Source: Prorocentrum cordatum
Lineage: Eukaryota; Sar; Dinophyceae; Prorocentrales; Prorocentraceae
Length of the DNA stretch: 64,000 nucleotides
Direction: 5' to 3'
Assembly (NCBI GenBank): GCA_963575745.1
Contig: CAUYUJ010019348.1
Location: forward strand, 671,728 to 735,727
Shown here: positions 11,325 through 21,900 of the stretch, one piece after another
How positions within the stretch are numbered: position 1 is the first letter of the stretch
Layout of the letters: every line of letters starts with the position of its first letter
Notes under the pieces: generated by a model
Seen by the model: the letters and a program-made list of their open reading frames with translations, nothing else
Databases searched by the model: none
What the model was told of the DNA's origin: nothing
Program-made: the position numbers and the translations under genes

Positions 11325-13554
11325 TCATCCCCTTTCCGCAGGTGCCCCTGCCCGTGCGTCGGGAGGCGCCCACTTCGCGCCCTCCTCGTAGATGGCCTGA
11401 TATGTTTTCGCCTGCAAACTGCGGAGGGCGAAGTCCTTGTCGGCCGAGGTAGGGTTAGTCCCAAAGGACATATTCCTGCGATGCCGTGTCTTCAAGGTGT
11501 TGTTCACCAAAGACTGGATCGTGAAAGTGAACGTCTCGTCGTGGATAGAGAAACTGGTGCCCTTCTTATCTTGGGACATCATGTATGCGTGAGCATCATT
11601 CACAGCAGGTGTCCCTGCAATTGGCTCTGGCTCAAATGCCTCCTTGACGAGCAATGGAGCTTCTTCGCGCTGAGGATTGGCCGCGATAGCAAGCGACATC
11701 GACCCTTGCTCCTCAGTAGCCGTCTCGTACTCGTCAGCCTTGAGTGCCAGATGTCCAGAAGGTGTCTTCATCTGGTCGAGTACTCTGGCACCTTTTCCGG
11801 ATCGAACCTTATACATCTCCACGCCAGGGATGGTCATCTTCTCGCGCCCCTGCTCAAGGACCAGGATGGCCCTCATGGTGGAAGGGCTCCTCAGGCCCAA
11901 ATGGCAGGGAGGCTCCCCCAGAACATTCAGCTACATGCGCTGAGTGCGCGTCGAGTCTCGGCGCAGCACGTTGCCCCACAGGTTCTCCCCTTTCTTTGCA
12001 TTCAATCTTGCAGTGCAAGGATTTATCGCAGATCGCGGCGCCATGTCCCGCTCCTGACACGTAGGGCCTCTTCGTCAGGTTCAGCCTATTAATGGCGTGT
12101 CCGTGGGGGCGTGATACCTGTTCTAAGGTCTGCGCCGTCTCTACTCCAATACTATTGATATTACTGCCAGTATCCAGAATACTACTCATCATATCATTGA
12201 TCATAGTTTTACTGTTAGCTGCCAAACCTAGCTCATGGCGTTGACCAAATAGTCCAGGTACTTCAGGCACCGTCGTGCCATGCATGCCTTCGCGGCGCCT
12301 CTGCTCCAACACCCAATCATTTCGTGACGAAGATGTGAAACCATGCATATATCCACGAGTCTCGTCTTCCGAGATGGGATTTCTTTCAAAGATCCAGGCT
12401 GTGGGATATTCGTCATGCGTACATGGGTCTGATGCGGAGGTAGTGGGTGTGTTCAGGAACGTGTCCTCATCCGCGCGCATGCCCATCTGACCATCAGAAA
12501 TTATCATACATACCGCATGCAGCATATCGCGTTCGGATATCCCACTTTTGCCACTACGCATGCTTACACGGCCCTCCGTCCTGCGCTGATAACGTGGGCG
12601 AAGGTCTCGCCCATATGGCATGTATGCGCGTGAAGACTGAAGCCACTGAGCGTTCCCGTCGGTAGCCCTTTCCATGCGCCTCAACCACGTATCGTTCACC
12701 GGCGCCGAAGGTGGTGCTGATCTAGCAGGTGCCCCTGCGTTGTTATCGGTCTCTGCCACCAATGGCATACGCGCGTCTATAGCAGGTGCCCCTGTAGGTG
12801 CGGTTGCCTCCGTTACTAGCCCCGCGTTGGCTGGTGATGCAGGTCGCCCCGCTGGTGTCGTCATCGAGACTGCCGCGGTGCCCGCCATCGTCGCCGTGAC
12901 GCGTTTGAGCTCTTCACGGAGGTCCCTGAGCTCTTTCGCCCCTCGGAGTATATCTTCGTGACGACTGAGTGTCTCCTGATCTCCGGCAAGGGCGCAGTGG
13001 AACTCGGCAGTAATGAGGCCAACACCCCTGCAAATAGCGCAGGGGGCCTCACTTGCGGAACCATCCATGTTCCCATCCAGCGATCTATCCACATGAGCGT
13101 GCACCACTCGATCCCCGCATTGTGCGTGAAATATGTGGCCGCACTGGAGACGCCGGACCTTGTCGTGGTTCATGAACTGGTCCAGTCATATGGCACACTT
13201 ACCAACGTCGCCGTCACTGATGATGGGCGGTGTTGCCGATAGCCTGATACGCGTCTGACGCTCCAGGGTGGACTCACCCGCCTCGAACCGAATAGGTGAT
13301 ACCGTCGGTACCTGCATTGATGCAACCATGGCTGGACTGCTCGCAGGTGTCCCTGCTGTATTGCGATCAGCAGGTTGCCTCGCGCTGCTCAACATTCTGT
13401 CGGCCTGACGATCCTGATTTCGGCGCTGGCGAGAAGCCTGCATAGCCAAGTTGGGCTGCTGCGCCTCGTGTATGGCTAGGATCTCAGGGCGCAACTCTCC
13501 CATGGTCGGCGGCAGTGCTAGGCCTGGGGCCTGTTGCTGCACATCTTGATCCAT
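11325..13554 (-). pseudogene. copia-A RING-H2 finger / retropepsin fusion
   Basis: The N-terminal Gln/Ala-rich leader ends in a RING-H2 finger: K-C-A-I, then an in-frame TGA at 13186 exactly where the second zinc-ligand Cys should be, then R-L-Q-C-G-H-I-F-H-A-Q-C and A-P-C-A-I-C-R. After a Pro/Ala-rich linker comes a retropepsin with a canonical I-L-D-T-G-S-N-I-N-S-I-G active site (about 12135-12180). A frameshift near 11885 separates the end of the protease (V-L-E-Q-G-R-E-K) from its C-terminal tail. RING fingers commonly recruit E2 ubiquitin conjugases; the protease would process the polyproteins. Hairpins at 11338, 11605, 12725, 12782, 12839, 13343 and 13370. Confidence 0.7.
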
Positions 13555-13587
13555 GGAGGGGGCCAGATACCCATAGTGAGGTATCTG

Positions 13588-16500
13588 TCATGGCACACCT
13601 GATGCATACCCTGAGCAACGCGTCAGCTGCGACTGGTAGTAATCGTCGGCCGTCGCCCGAACAAATGGGTTCTCGGGCTGTGTTCCCACTCGGGGAATAC
13701 CACTCACCTGAGCGCGATCGTCAGGATAGAGTAGGTGATCCGTTGGCGCTGCTGTTGGACGATCAGCAGACGTTGGATCGTATGTCGGATGACTGAAGAA
13801 TGCTGGCACGTATCCGAACCGATTGGGGTTATCCGGTGATGGATTCGGATCAGGAACATACTCCCACGGCGGCGTCCAGTTGGCACTCGGGAGGTCAATG
13901 CCGCCCCTCCACATACTCCGAGCGGCTTCACGCATCTGCCGATACATCCACTCTTGCTGACCAACTGAACTTCTCTGTACGGCATATAGGTCAGGAGAAG
14001 CAAGTTGCCCCGCATGTGGACGTGGCGATGCAAATGGCGATGCCGCCTGTAAAGCCTGATAGAGCTGCGGATCCATCCGGTGCTTTGGAGCCTAGCCTGC
14101 AGGCTGTTGTTGCTTCCAGCACTCTGTGGAGTACCAAATGGCGTAGTAGCTCTGCTCACTGGAGCAAATGAAGCAGGTTGCCCTGCAAGAACTGGCAGTT
14201 GTTGCACATGAGCACGCCACGGATCGTTGGCGTACAAAGTGTCGGAGGACGCGATACCACTTGAAGTAATGCCTGTCACATCGGCGCTCTGAGCCTGTAT
14301 CCATGATCCATCAGATCCCCCTGCAGGTGTCCCCGCATGAGATACGCCCATCATGAGCACAGTTGAGAACGCGACCTCCTGAACCGTTGGCGGATCGGGA
14401 CACTTCTGATTGTAGGGGGTCTCTGGGACGAACCAATCCTTCAAAATTGATGCATCATTGCGGATCTCGTACATATCTTCTATCTTACCGCTCGAATGCG
14501 GCTGATTACTGTCCCGCAGTTATAAAAGATTGACCCACATCTGTCCCACGCGATTGCACTGACAAGTATTAGCTGGGCAAAACCCCGATCAACTGGACGA
14601 TGTGGGTTGGTGGAATCCTGCCATCCCGGCCCGCTGCCATGACGATGTCATTCGCTGAGCGCCAAATCGGAATGTTGTCCCGAATCAAGTTCTTCATGCT
14701 AACCATGACCAGGACCTCGGAATCGACGCGCAGGCGGGACTGAATCCGATTGTCACCAAGAGGGTATGGGCAACCATGTACAAACTGTCTGCCCCTCTTC
14801 TTGCTGGTGTCATCGGAGCGGCATGATAATCCAATACTAAAGATACTCGGTCGATTCTCCCATTGAGTTCCATGGATGAAATAACAGGATGCCCCAGGAG
14901 CCGAAAAGTCCGTAATTTTCAGATATATAAAATGACTCGGGGCACTTGATACCAGGGCTGCTGTGTCCGTTACTTGGACGGATGCAGTACGTGTCGTGCT
15001 TCTCGGAGGAAATCTTCAACTTCTTGATATGCAGCCTATTCTTGCTGACTCACCAACCATGGCAATAAGTTCCAGAGCAGCATGAGCCTGGTACGCCCAG
15101 TGCTGGTTTTTGAGCTTGTAGCGTACCCTGTCCAGGTGCTTGGGGTGCTAGCCCTCGCATCCATCAGCAGGCCAATTGTTGAGTAACTGTGGTTATTCGG
15201 CCCATCCGTCGCACTCATCATACGATGTTACTTCCCGGCTGGATATGTCCGACACTTGACCTCCATGAGAAGGCTTGTGACGGAGGGCCGTCGTCAGCCA
15301 CTTTAAACCTTGCGCTGATCTTCGCGCTTGAACTTCGACCTGTTCACATTTTCTGATATGAGAATGTTTTCTAACTGTCCCCTTTCAGAGTCAGACGTGA
15401 GTACTGGGCATTTCCGCATAATGTTGCGCACTACATGGCGCGTGTGTGAACCTTGGCCACGATGAATAACAACATCCACGATCTTGCACTGCACCGCCAT
15501 ATTATCGGTCAGACCCGTCGTCAACCCGCGGATGATACGCTGGGTTGATCTTCGCGCGATTGGACGTGCGCATCTTTCCCCAGAACTCTCGGCACTCCGC
15601 TGGCACCTCCAACGCGGGGGCAGGATGCCCCGCTGAACTCTGAGCAGGTTGCCCCGCGGAACTCTGCGCAGGTTGCCCCGCGGAACGTGGGACTGCCACT
15701 GGTGCGGCAGATGCTGCGGCGCTCGTCGCCGATATGGCAACGCCAGCAGATACTCTGGGCGTCCGTGGAGTTCCTGGCGGGGTAGTGATATCGAAGTCTT
15801 GGCGTTTCTTCTCCTTGATGTCGAAGGACTCGGCCGTCTTATCTCTGGGCGCTGCCCCTGGCACCTTTGACGTGGTAGCAAGGAGCTTCTCAGTGCCGCG
15901 CTTCGTGGAGGAAGCGCCCCTTGCCCTTCCTTCCAGTGCGGGCGCCCATCCTGCCCCGTGCGCCCGACCTGGTGCAGGGCCGCGACGCGGCACAGGCTCC
16001 TTTGGAGTAGGCGTACTGATGCCCTGAAATCTAGCTGCTGCGGCGGCCGCTGCTGGTCCTCTGGATCGTTGTCGATCAGCAGGTTGCCCCGCATGTCGCT
16101 GCTGCTTGCTGTCCCCGAGGCTGGGATCATCTGGCCTTTTCCTCTTCATTGTCTTGGGCTTAAGCTGATCAGGACCAAGAGATGGGCTTGGTGAGTCAGA
16201 AGATGGAGGAAGATCGACCGCCCCTGGCTTTGGCTTAGGAATTGCCCATGCCGTGGCTCCTGCCGGCGCCCCAGGCACGCAGCGCATGGGGCCTCGGTCA
16301 GGATTCAGATCGACGCCACCCGGCTTCCTGAGGGCCATATTCTCAATGGGGATATTGCGCTGACTTGAAACCAAATAAGCATCGGCGTCTCGACTTTCGA
16401 CTATGTTTGCCTTCACCCAGCCGGTATTTTCAGCACGGTAAGCAATCCGCCTCCCAGGAGATAGATCCATATCTCTTGTGACAACGTAATCGGGGTCGGG

Positions 16501-17190
16501 GTCGAACGGAGTATCTGCATGACACGTGGCGCCCGCGTCGCCCGAGTTGCTGGACTCGCAGCCTGCAGGGGCAGCGTCCGTAGGATCAACTTCTTCAGCT
16601 ATTTCATCATCTTCATCTTCACCAGCTTCTGGTTGGCCTTCTTCTTCTGATCTACGATCTGCAGGTTTCCCCGCGTGCCACTCGCGATTGAACTGCGCCA
16701 GAAAGTGAGTGGATGTCAGCTTCTGCCAAACGAGGATTGAATGGGCTATTTCTTCAGAGGTGGCGGGGTCGGAATCTTTCTCCGTCAGCCGCTCGCGATA
16801 TGGCGTAGTGTTGGGATCAGTGCAGTGGCCCCGACCATCTCCATGAGACCAAACCCACGGTGTTCTCTTGCATTTCGGCCTTCTTGATGGGCGTCTCAGG
16901 GGGCAGCCGAGCCCGTGATCAGCATAACTGTGGCATGTGCAACGAACGCCCCTGCGCAGCTTTCGACCCGGGATGATGGCCCTTTTGATGTCGCGCTCGA
17001 CACTCTTTTCTTGTGATTTGGTAGACACCGCCTTTGAGAGCATGGTACTTCCTGCATAATCTCGTTTGACCTGGCGAAGAGAATACCAGCGCCGCATTTG
17101 ATGCTCGGTCCAACCCTGAGCCAGCGAGTATTCCATCTGGCTTGCGGGTATGTGCTGACGGGCCAATTCAGCTTCAGTGTAGCCGTTCAA
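13588..17190 (-). pseudogene. copia-A Tpt1-like RNA 2'-phosphotransferase protein
   Basis: Equivalent of copia-B 28592-32536. The 5' frame (15303-17190) is a 562-residue Pro/Ala/Lys-rich chain with a Cys-rich patch (C-T-C-H...C-P). The Tpt1-like domain follows in pieces across about 14570-15520, broken by several frameshifts. The 3' part (13588-14474) is the Pro-rich tail shared with copia-B (Y-A-N-D-P-W, G-Y-V-P-A-F). Many hairpins lie within (14000, 14173, 14323, 15620, 15644, 15668, 16079, 16661); in this frame they mostly read A-G-Q-P-A. The gene is not functional as it stands. Confidence 0.65.
14570..15520 (-). other. Degenerate Tpt1/KptA-like domain of copia-A
   Basis: Three diagnostic blocks survive in different frames. 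One is F-K-V-A-D-D-G (about 15275-15300). The next is C-I-R-P-S-N-G-H-S-S-P-G (about 14950-14995), the R-x-x-x-G-H-S signature of RNA 2'-phosphotransferases. The last is W-R-S-A-N-D-I-V-M-A-A-G-R-D-G-R-I-P-P (about 14635-14700), matching the S-x-N-x-V-L-x-x-G C-terminal block. They line up in order with copia-B 30180-30985. The sequence is well diverged from copia-B, so the domain is an old component of the family and not a recent capture by one copy. Confidence 0.6.
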
Positions 17191-19607
17191 GCGCTGTATG
17201 TCACCTTCTGCATAGTCTCCTCCTCAATGTTGGTTATCTCGAGGCGGGCTTCCCCGCGAACAATCCCTCCTTGGGGGGCGTGCGGTCTAGTCGCCTGCCA
17301 TGGCGGGGCCATTGGGGCCCCCGCGCCAGGAGGATGAGGGCGCCGAGCGCCGCTCGAACGAGCACCGCTAGAGCGGGCTCGCATGCGATCTGGCGAATGG
17401 CTGGGAGCCCGACCGCGACGTATCACGCAGCCATCGTCTCCCCGTCCGTCCTCCTCGTCCACTGGGGAGAGACTTGGATCGCCATGATAACTCTTCTTCG
17501 CCCAGGCCCGGCGGCTTGGCGAACGCCGCTGGCGGCTGGCGGATCGATCTGACACAACCAACGCATGCTGACATGTTTCATTATGACCAAACTCATATTG
17601 AATACGCTCAGATAGATCACCAGCGTCGCGCGGGTGTTCCCGCGGAGGATCACCATCAATGTATTCCATGTTTGTCGGATTTCCATTCGCATCTTTTCTC
17701 ATTTGATGCAGGAATGGTAGAATCTGAATCCGTAGGTGCCCCCGCCATACCAAAGTCACCTTCGACGGGCATGTGAAAGTTCTCGACAAGCTCAATATCA
17801 GCAGGTTGCCCCACAATGGGTACGCCCAGCCATTCTGCCAAATCGATGTCATTGTGGCCAGTGAGCACCTCCTCGAACAGCTCGTCGGCACAATCCTCGA
17901 GAGCCATGCTGGCGCTTAGGCGCCGGGCAACCGTGAAATGAACAATTGTGGCTGAGCCGTCGGCAGGGTCGGCGGCTAACAGCGACTCCCAATCAACATG
18001 CTGTATGTCGCAGTCCGTTCGGGCCAGGTGCGTCGACGGACCCCTGCCTCTTCCATCACCTTGGGAGCATTCGCGCCGGACATGTTGTGTGCTGTGGCAT
18101 GTGTCGCTCTCCATAGTTTTACCCTTGGCATCCTTTGGATTTCCTCGTCGCCCTTTACCTTTGCCTGATGTATGCCTGCGGTTTCTGCCAAAACATTTCT
18201 TCATGCTGAGGTCCAGTAAGAGGCGCTAGGAATGCTGGTGTACCTTTGCCATGTAATCGCCGACGCTTACCTTTGCCTTTACTACGATCCTTGCCTTTTC
18301 CTTCAAGTGACCGCCATGCAATACGTCTTACTTTTCGGGCTGATTTATTCATGAACCTCCGCCAACGACGATTGTGTTTTTGATGGCCCCAAAACAACCA
18401 TGGAGCTTGTTGCTCTTCAGTAAGGTATGCAAGTATATAAGAATAATCCGAAGCGGTAACTTCGTCGTCGGAAGACGCATCCGCAACGGCGCCGGAGTCG
18501 AAGTCGGACTCGGCGGGCTGCCCCGCTGAGCCCAGGTCATAGCTTGTACAGAGGAAGCAGCGTCAGGCGGTCCCCTAGGCCTGGCCCAGGAGTCCTGCGA
18601 CCCTCAGGCCGTTTCACCATTCTGAGCCAGCAGTATAGTGGCCTCAGTTGACTGTGGATCATCGTTCCAGACGTTGTTCGCAGGTTGCCCTGCGTTGGCC
18701 TCTACGTGGAAGGTCTCGGTCCGGTGACCGTGGCTAAAGATACCACCAATATTGCCAGGTGTCCTCTCAGCTATGTGAGCATTTGACCTCATGCGTTCCA
18801 GTCGAGCGCCAACTTGTTGTTGGCCCCTCGGCATGCGGTGGTTCAGAGGCTGCAAGAATTGTTGTGCACGCGATGTCCCCTCTCCAAGAACTCGGAATGG
18901 AATTGTTGTTGGGATCTGGAAGTTGGGGATATTGAAGCCGGCTGTTTCAGCTTCGCAACGGGTCATCTCAAATCGTGCTAACGTCTGGTCGATACGTTCA
19001 CCCGCATGGACTCGAAAGTCAATAAGAGCCGTGCCAGAGTTGAGTTGGCGTTCCTCTTCTAGGCTTTCGAACTTCGTGATGAAGAGGAACATAATGTAGG
19101 TGACGCCGTCGGTGTGGCGACCGCCTATATTGACGCCAAAATTGATAACTACTGGGGGGGGCCTTCATGGCTGTAGTCCGTGCGAGACCTCCCGAACCTC
19201 GCTGCAATGCTGCGGCTTGCTGGGAGGGCGTCATATTGCCTGTGGTTACATTGATCCAGGCATGTACTTCGCGGACGAATTCGCGAAATGGTACTTGACC
19301 GGCGGGGTCCCAGCGGGGGCCGGTCGTTCTCGCGTCGTCTCCGCCCCGCATATGTCCGACCGCGCACCCAACAGCGACCCATATGAGCCCAAAGATAGTA
19401 ACCCCAATCCAATGGCCTCGTAGGTCGTAGTCGCATGTAGTCGGTTGGGACTTATGTTGCGTCGTCGTAAGTCTGCGTGGGGTCGGAGGCGGCAGTATGT
19501 CGCATCGCATGTTTCCATGCATTATGTCTTCGAAGAGACTTCGAATTTGAGTAGGTGGGTGGACTTCAGGAGTGTAGTAGCGCAGGGATGTAAGGTGTGA
19601 GTGGGAG
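17187..19607 (-). pseudogene. copia-A Gag, central and C-terminal part
   Basis: Continues the Gag begun at 35628-35802, beyond the copia-B insertion. The frame 19019-19607 has a membrane segment (W-I-G-V-T-I-F-G-L-I-W-V-A-V-G) and M-T-P-S-Q-Q-A-A-A-L-Q-R-G. A run of G at about 19150 shifts the frame; 18604-19092 continues with K-F-E-S-L-E-E-E-R-Q-L and P-N-F-Q. Later pieces hold the basic RNA-binding region (R-R-W-R-R-F, about 18350) and a zinc knuckle in which the first Cys is Ser (S-x2-C-x4-H-x4-C, about 18090). Hairpins at 17244, 17630, 17732, 17801, 18513 and 18680. Confidence 0.7.
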
Positions 19608-19612
19608 ACCTT
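19608..19612. repeat. Target-site duplication ACCTT, left copy
   Basis: ACCTT directly precedes the copia-B 3' LTR at 19613. The same five bases directly follow the 5' LTR at 35623-35627. Five bases is a usual duplication length for copia integrases. It fixes the outer boundaries of copia-B. Confidence 0.85.
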
Positions 19613-19882
19613 AGTCGAAAATGAGCCTGGTAGGTCAAATCGCATCCGTCTCCATGGGAGGCGGATGAGCTCACATTGCATCCAATTCCATGTCGAAGGA
19701 ATACGATATGGGGAGTGGATGGGTATGATAGGATAAGATCGATGTATCGGTCTTTCCAGCACATAGCGAACACTAAGGTAAGTGTCCGGGCAAATAGGGC
19801 GCGCGTGCCTTGAGCCAGAGGCAACGGCGCGCGAGCTATACTCCTGATACTATAACATCTCCCAAAGAGCTACCCTTAAAGT
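19613..19882 (-). repeat. copia-B 3' LTR
   Basis: 270 bp, about 96.7% identical to 35353-35622 (9 mismatches counted). Both edges are fixed by the target duplication outside and by the primer-binding site beside the other LTR. Sense termini are ACTTTAAG...TTTTCGACT, not TG...CA. Contains the spliced-leader-like stem-loop (19809-19827). Confidence 0.9.
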
Positions 19883-20259
19883 CGGGAGGGGAGGAGACGG
19901 AGAGTATAGCCGCGCAGCCGTTAGGCTCTACAAAGGCCGCGCGCACGACTGTTTGCAAGAAAACAGTGTGTACAGTCTGACCTGACACCAGACTGCAAGG
20001 CGAGTTTCCTCGCAAAGCATTTCACGCAAAATACGAGACAGCCCCTTCGGACGATGAAGGGCTATCGGCTCAGCTAGAGGTAAACCAAACGGGCCATGCC
20101 TCACCGAGCAAACAGGTATTAAGGCAAATAGCATAAATCATATAAAGCCGGCTCGTTGCCAGGCGTGAAATGTGAGGCTCGTTTCCGAGCAACTAGAAGG
20201 GCGCCTCTGTAGTAGGCGCCCGTGCTGGCAAATTGGACCGCGGAGGCAACAAGGACATA
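19883..20259 (-). other. copia-B 3' untranslated region
   Basis: No coding frame follows the RNase H stop. Next to the LTR lies a sense-strand pyrimidine tract (19883-19900), where a polypurine tract is expected. Three hairpins of the GNRA family lie here: 20000-20013 (GCGAG-GAAA-CTCGC), 20151-20164 (GCAA loop, one mismatch) and 20177-20190 (GCTCG-GAAA-CGAGC). Their presence outside coding sequence argues against a protein-level cause. Confidence 0.6.
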
Positions 20260-21027
20260 CTAAAATTGATTAGACTTGGGTTTGTTTCTGTCCTCGGGAC
20301 CCCGAAAAGGAACAAACTGCTTCACGTCATACTTGAATGACTGAGTGCCTGACATCACTTCCAAAAGCAGCTCCCGATCGATGCCTCCCTTTGTATGCCC
20401 ATCTGCGGTCATATATCTAGTATCGCACCACTGCACGTTATGTACTATACCTATATCCATGAGCTCACGTATCCAGCTGATATGTCCAAGCAGAGTCCGT
20501 TCTGTCGGTATCTTAAGATCCTTGCTTGATAATGAGTTATAAACCGACTCAGCGTCTATGGTAAGAGATACTTTAATGGCTAGCCCTCCAACTTCACGCA
20601 TATCTCGTAGTTGTCGTGGAGTCAGAGCCCCTGCCTTGAGCTCGTGGAGAGTGATGAGCGTAGGGTAACACTCATCGGGGTTGTGCGCAGCTGCGAGTGC
20701 CTCCGCAGCATAGCTGGACCTCACCTGCAGTCGGTGTGATTTGCATAGTCCGTCACAGAGGTGAACGACGGACTTGCCTTGAGGCGAGTTTCCTCGCCGT
20801 AGTACATTGGCCCCGCGTGTGCCGTAGCCCTTGGTCTCATCATCATCCTCCCCGGTGAGCTTCCGATACCCCGAATCGCTGTGTATGTCAACTTCGTTCG
20901 TCGGCTTCATCCGAGGGAAGGTGATGCGTTTCGGGCTGCTGATCAGCTTTCGCGTCACAGCATTCAGACGTCTGACTTGCAGGTTGGTGGGCTCTTGGTT
21001 TTTCTGGAGAGAGACCACGTATACCAT
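20260..21027 (-). CDS. copia-B RNase H
   Basis: About 255 residues. Copia-type RNase H blocks are clear: S-S-Y-A-A-E-A-L-A-A-A-H, I-D-A-E-S-V-Y-N-S-L-S-S-K-D-L, L-L-G-H-I-S-W-I-R-E-L, and the last motif M-T-A-D-G-H-T-K-G-G. Acts on the RNA strand during reverse transcription in the virus-like particle. It is in the RT frame and separated by a single TAA (21037-21039); copia-A has TAG at the same codon, so the junction may be a conserved readthrough stop or coincident decay. One hairpin at 20784-20797 encodes R-R-G-N-S-P; the aligned copia-A segment has the same length. Confidence 0.8.
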   Translation of the reverse strand: MVYVVSLQKNQEPTNLQVRRLNAVTRKLISSPKRITFPRMKPTNEVDIHSDSGYRKLTGEDDDETKGYGTRGANVLRRGNSPQGKSVVHLCDGLCKSHRLQVRSSYAAEALAAAHNPDECYPTLITLHELKAGALTPRQLRDMREVGGLAIKVSLTIDAESVYNSLSSKDLKIPTERTLLGHISWIRELMDIGIVHNVQWCDTRYMTADGHTKGGIDRELLLEVMSGTQSFKYDVKQFVPFRGPEDRNKPKSNQF

Positions 21028-21036
21028 GAGCCAGAT

Positions 21037-21900
21037 TTAAATAAGAAGGGCATAGGCGAGGGCTCCTCGCAAGCTGACGAACATGTCGGTAATGAGTTTC
21101 GTGGCTTTGGCATCGGCCGCCGCTCCTGTAAGTTCTGGGTGTGTGATAGGACGTAGTTGATTGATATACTCGTCCTGATCCATGATCACATCCCCTTGAT
21201 CATTCTTAGTGTAGCGAACGGCGCAGTTCGTATATGAGTGTTTGTTAAGCTTGCATTTGCCAAACACCTTGTCGACACGCTGTACATAGTCGTCTATATT
21301 TTTCTCTAGGCCTGTCATGTTAATATCATCGACATGTTTTGCCGCTAGCAAACCTTGGCTGATTTCAAACTCAGGATCATAACTGGTCGGTGTAAGGCCT
21401 ATAACTCGTGTGGCCGTGCGAAGTTTGAGAGAGAACGCTCTTGGGGCGTCCTTTGTACCCGTTCCTGGTTTGAGGCACCTGAGGCAGCATCGGCTTTCGT
21501 CATAGGATGAGAAGCCGGGTAGTGCACGAAGTACCTGGGCACTTCCCGGTGGAAGGGTGAAGCAAACCATGCGAGTTTCCTCGCCGGTGGCATGGGCAAG
21601 TTCCTCATAGGTCAGACCCTTGAGGAACGCCTTGTCGATATCCATGGATGCTAAGATCCACTCTGGATGGCATGCCGCCTCACTTGCCAGGAGTCTTTGG
21701 AACTGCCTTCGGGCGGTTCCCGAGAAAGTTTCCACATCGAAAGCCTCAGTACCCATAAATCCACGAAGGACAAGTCTGAGACGAATGGTTTTAACGTTCT
21801 CGGTACCCACCTTCACAAACTTCCACTTATATACATACCTGGATGTCATGATGTTGGAAGCTTTGGATAAATCATACATTTCAAAGCATCGGTTATCAAT
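21037..21900 (-). CDS. copia-B reverse transcriptase
   Basis: RVT_2-type copia RT, about 280 residues from the first Met. Blocks: R-L-R-L-V-L-R-G-F-M-G, A-S-M-D-I-D-K-A-F-L-K-G-L, M-V-C-F-T-L-P-P-G, and the catalytic box K-H-V-D-D-I-N-M near residue 180, with His for the usual Tyr as in copia-A. A TGA at 21901-21903 replaces the Trp codon that copia-A has just upstream, cutting it from the linker in the same frame. Hairpin at 21571-21584 sits in the A-T-G-E-E-T-R stretch; copia-A has an unstructured sequence of equal length there. Confidence 0.85.
   Translation of the reverse strand: MDNRCFEMYDLSKASNIMTSRYVYKWKFVKVGTENVKTIRLRLVLRGFMGTEAFDVETFSGTARRQFQRLLASEAACHPEWILASMDIDKAFLKGLTYEELAHATGEETRMVCFTLPPGSAQVLRALPGFSSYDESRCCLRCLKPGTGTKDAPRAFSLKLRTATRVIGLTPTSYDPEFEISQGLLAAKHVDDINMTGLEKNIDDYVQRVDKVFGKCKLNKHSYTNCAVRYTKNDQGDVIMDQDEYINQLRPITHPELTGAAADAKATKLITDMFVSLRGALAYALLI

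Larger units (their letters stand above)
4387..18693 (-). repeat. GNRA-type 14-nt hairpin family, copia-A set (28 copies)
   Basis: Start positions (each 14 nt, read on the minus strand): 4387, 7019, 8188, 8302, 9758, 10524, 11145, 11338, 11605, 12725, 12782, 12839, 13343, 13370, 14000, 14173, 14323, 15620, 15644, 15668, 16079, 16661, 17244, 17630, 17732, 17801, 18513, 18680. Type form GCAGG-GCAA-CCTGC. Fifteen loops fit GNRA (ten are GCAA); others are GGCA, GACA, GCAT, GAAT, GAAC, GAAG, GCAG and AACA. Stems vary between GCAGG, GCGGG, GCGAG and GTGGG with matching or G-U partners; a few carry one mismatch (13370, 17732). No copy in the opposite orientation was seen. Confidence 0.85.

Noticed and set aside
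19522-19824. Separate small gene at the left end of copia-B
   Set aside because: The frame is LTR sequence identical to the start of the copia-B gag frame, continuing by chance into copia-A.
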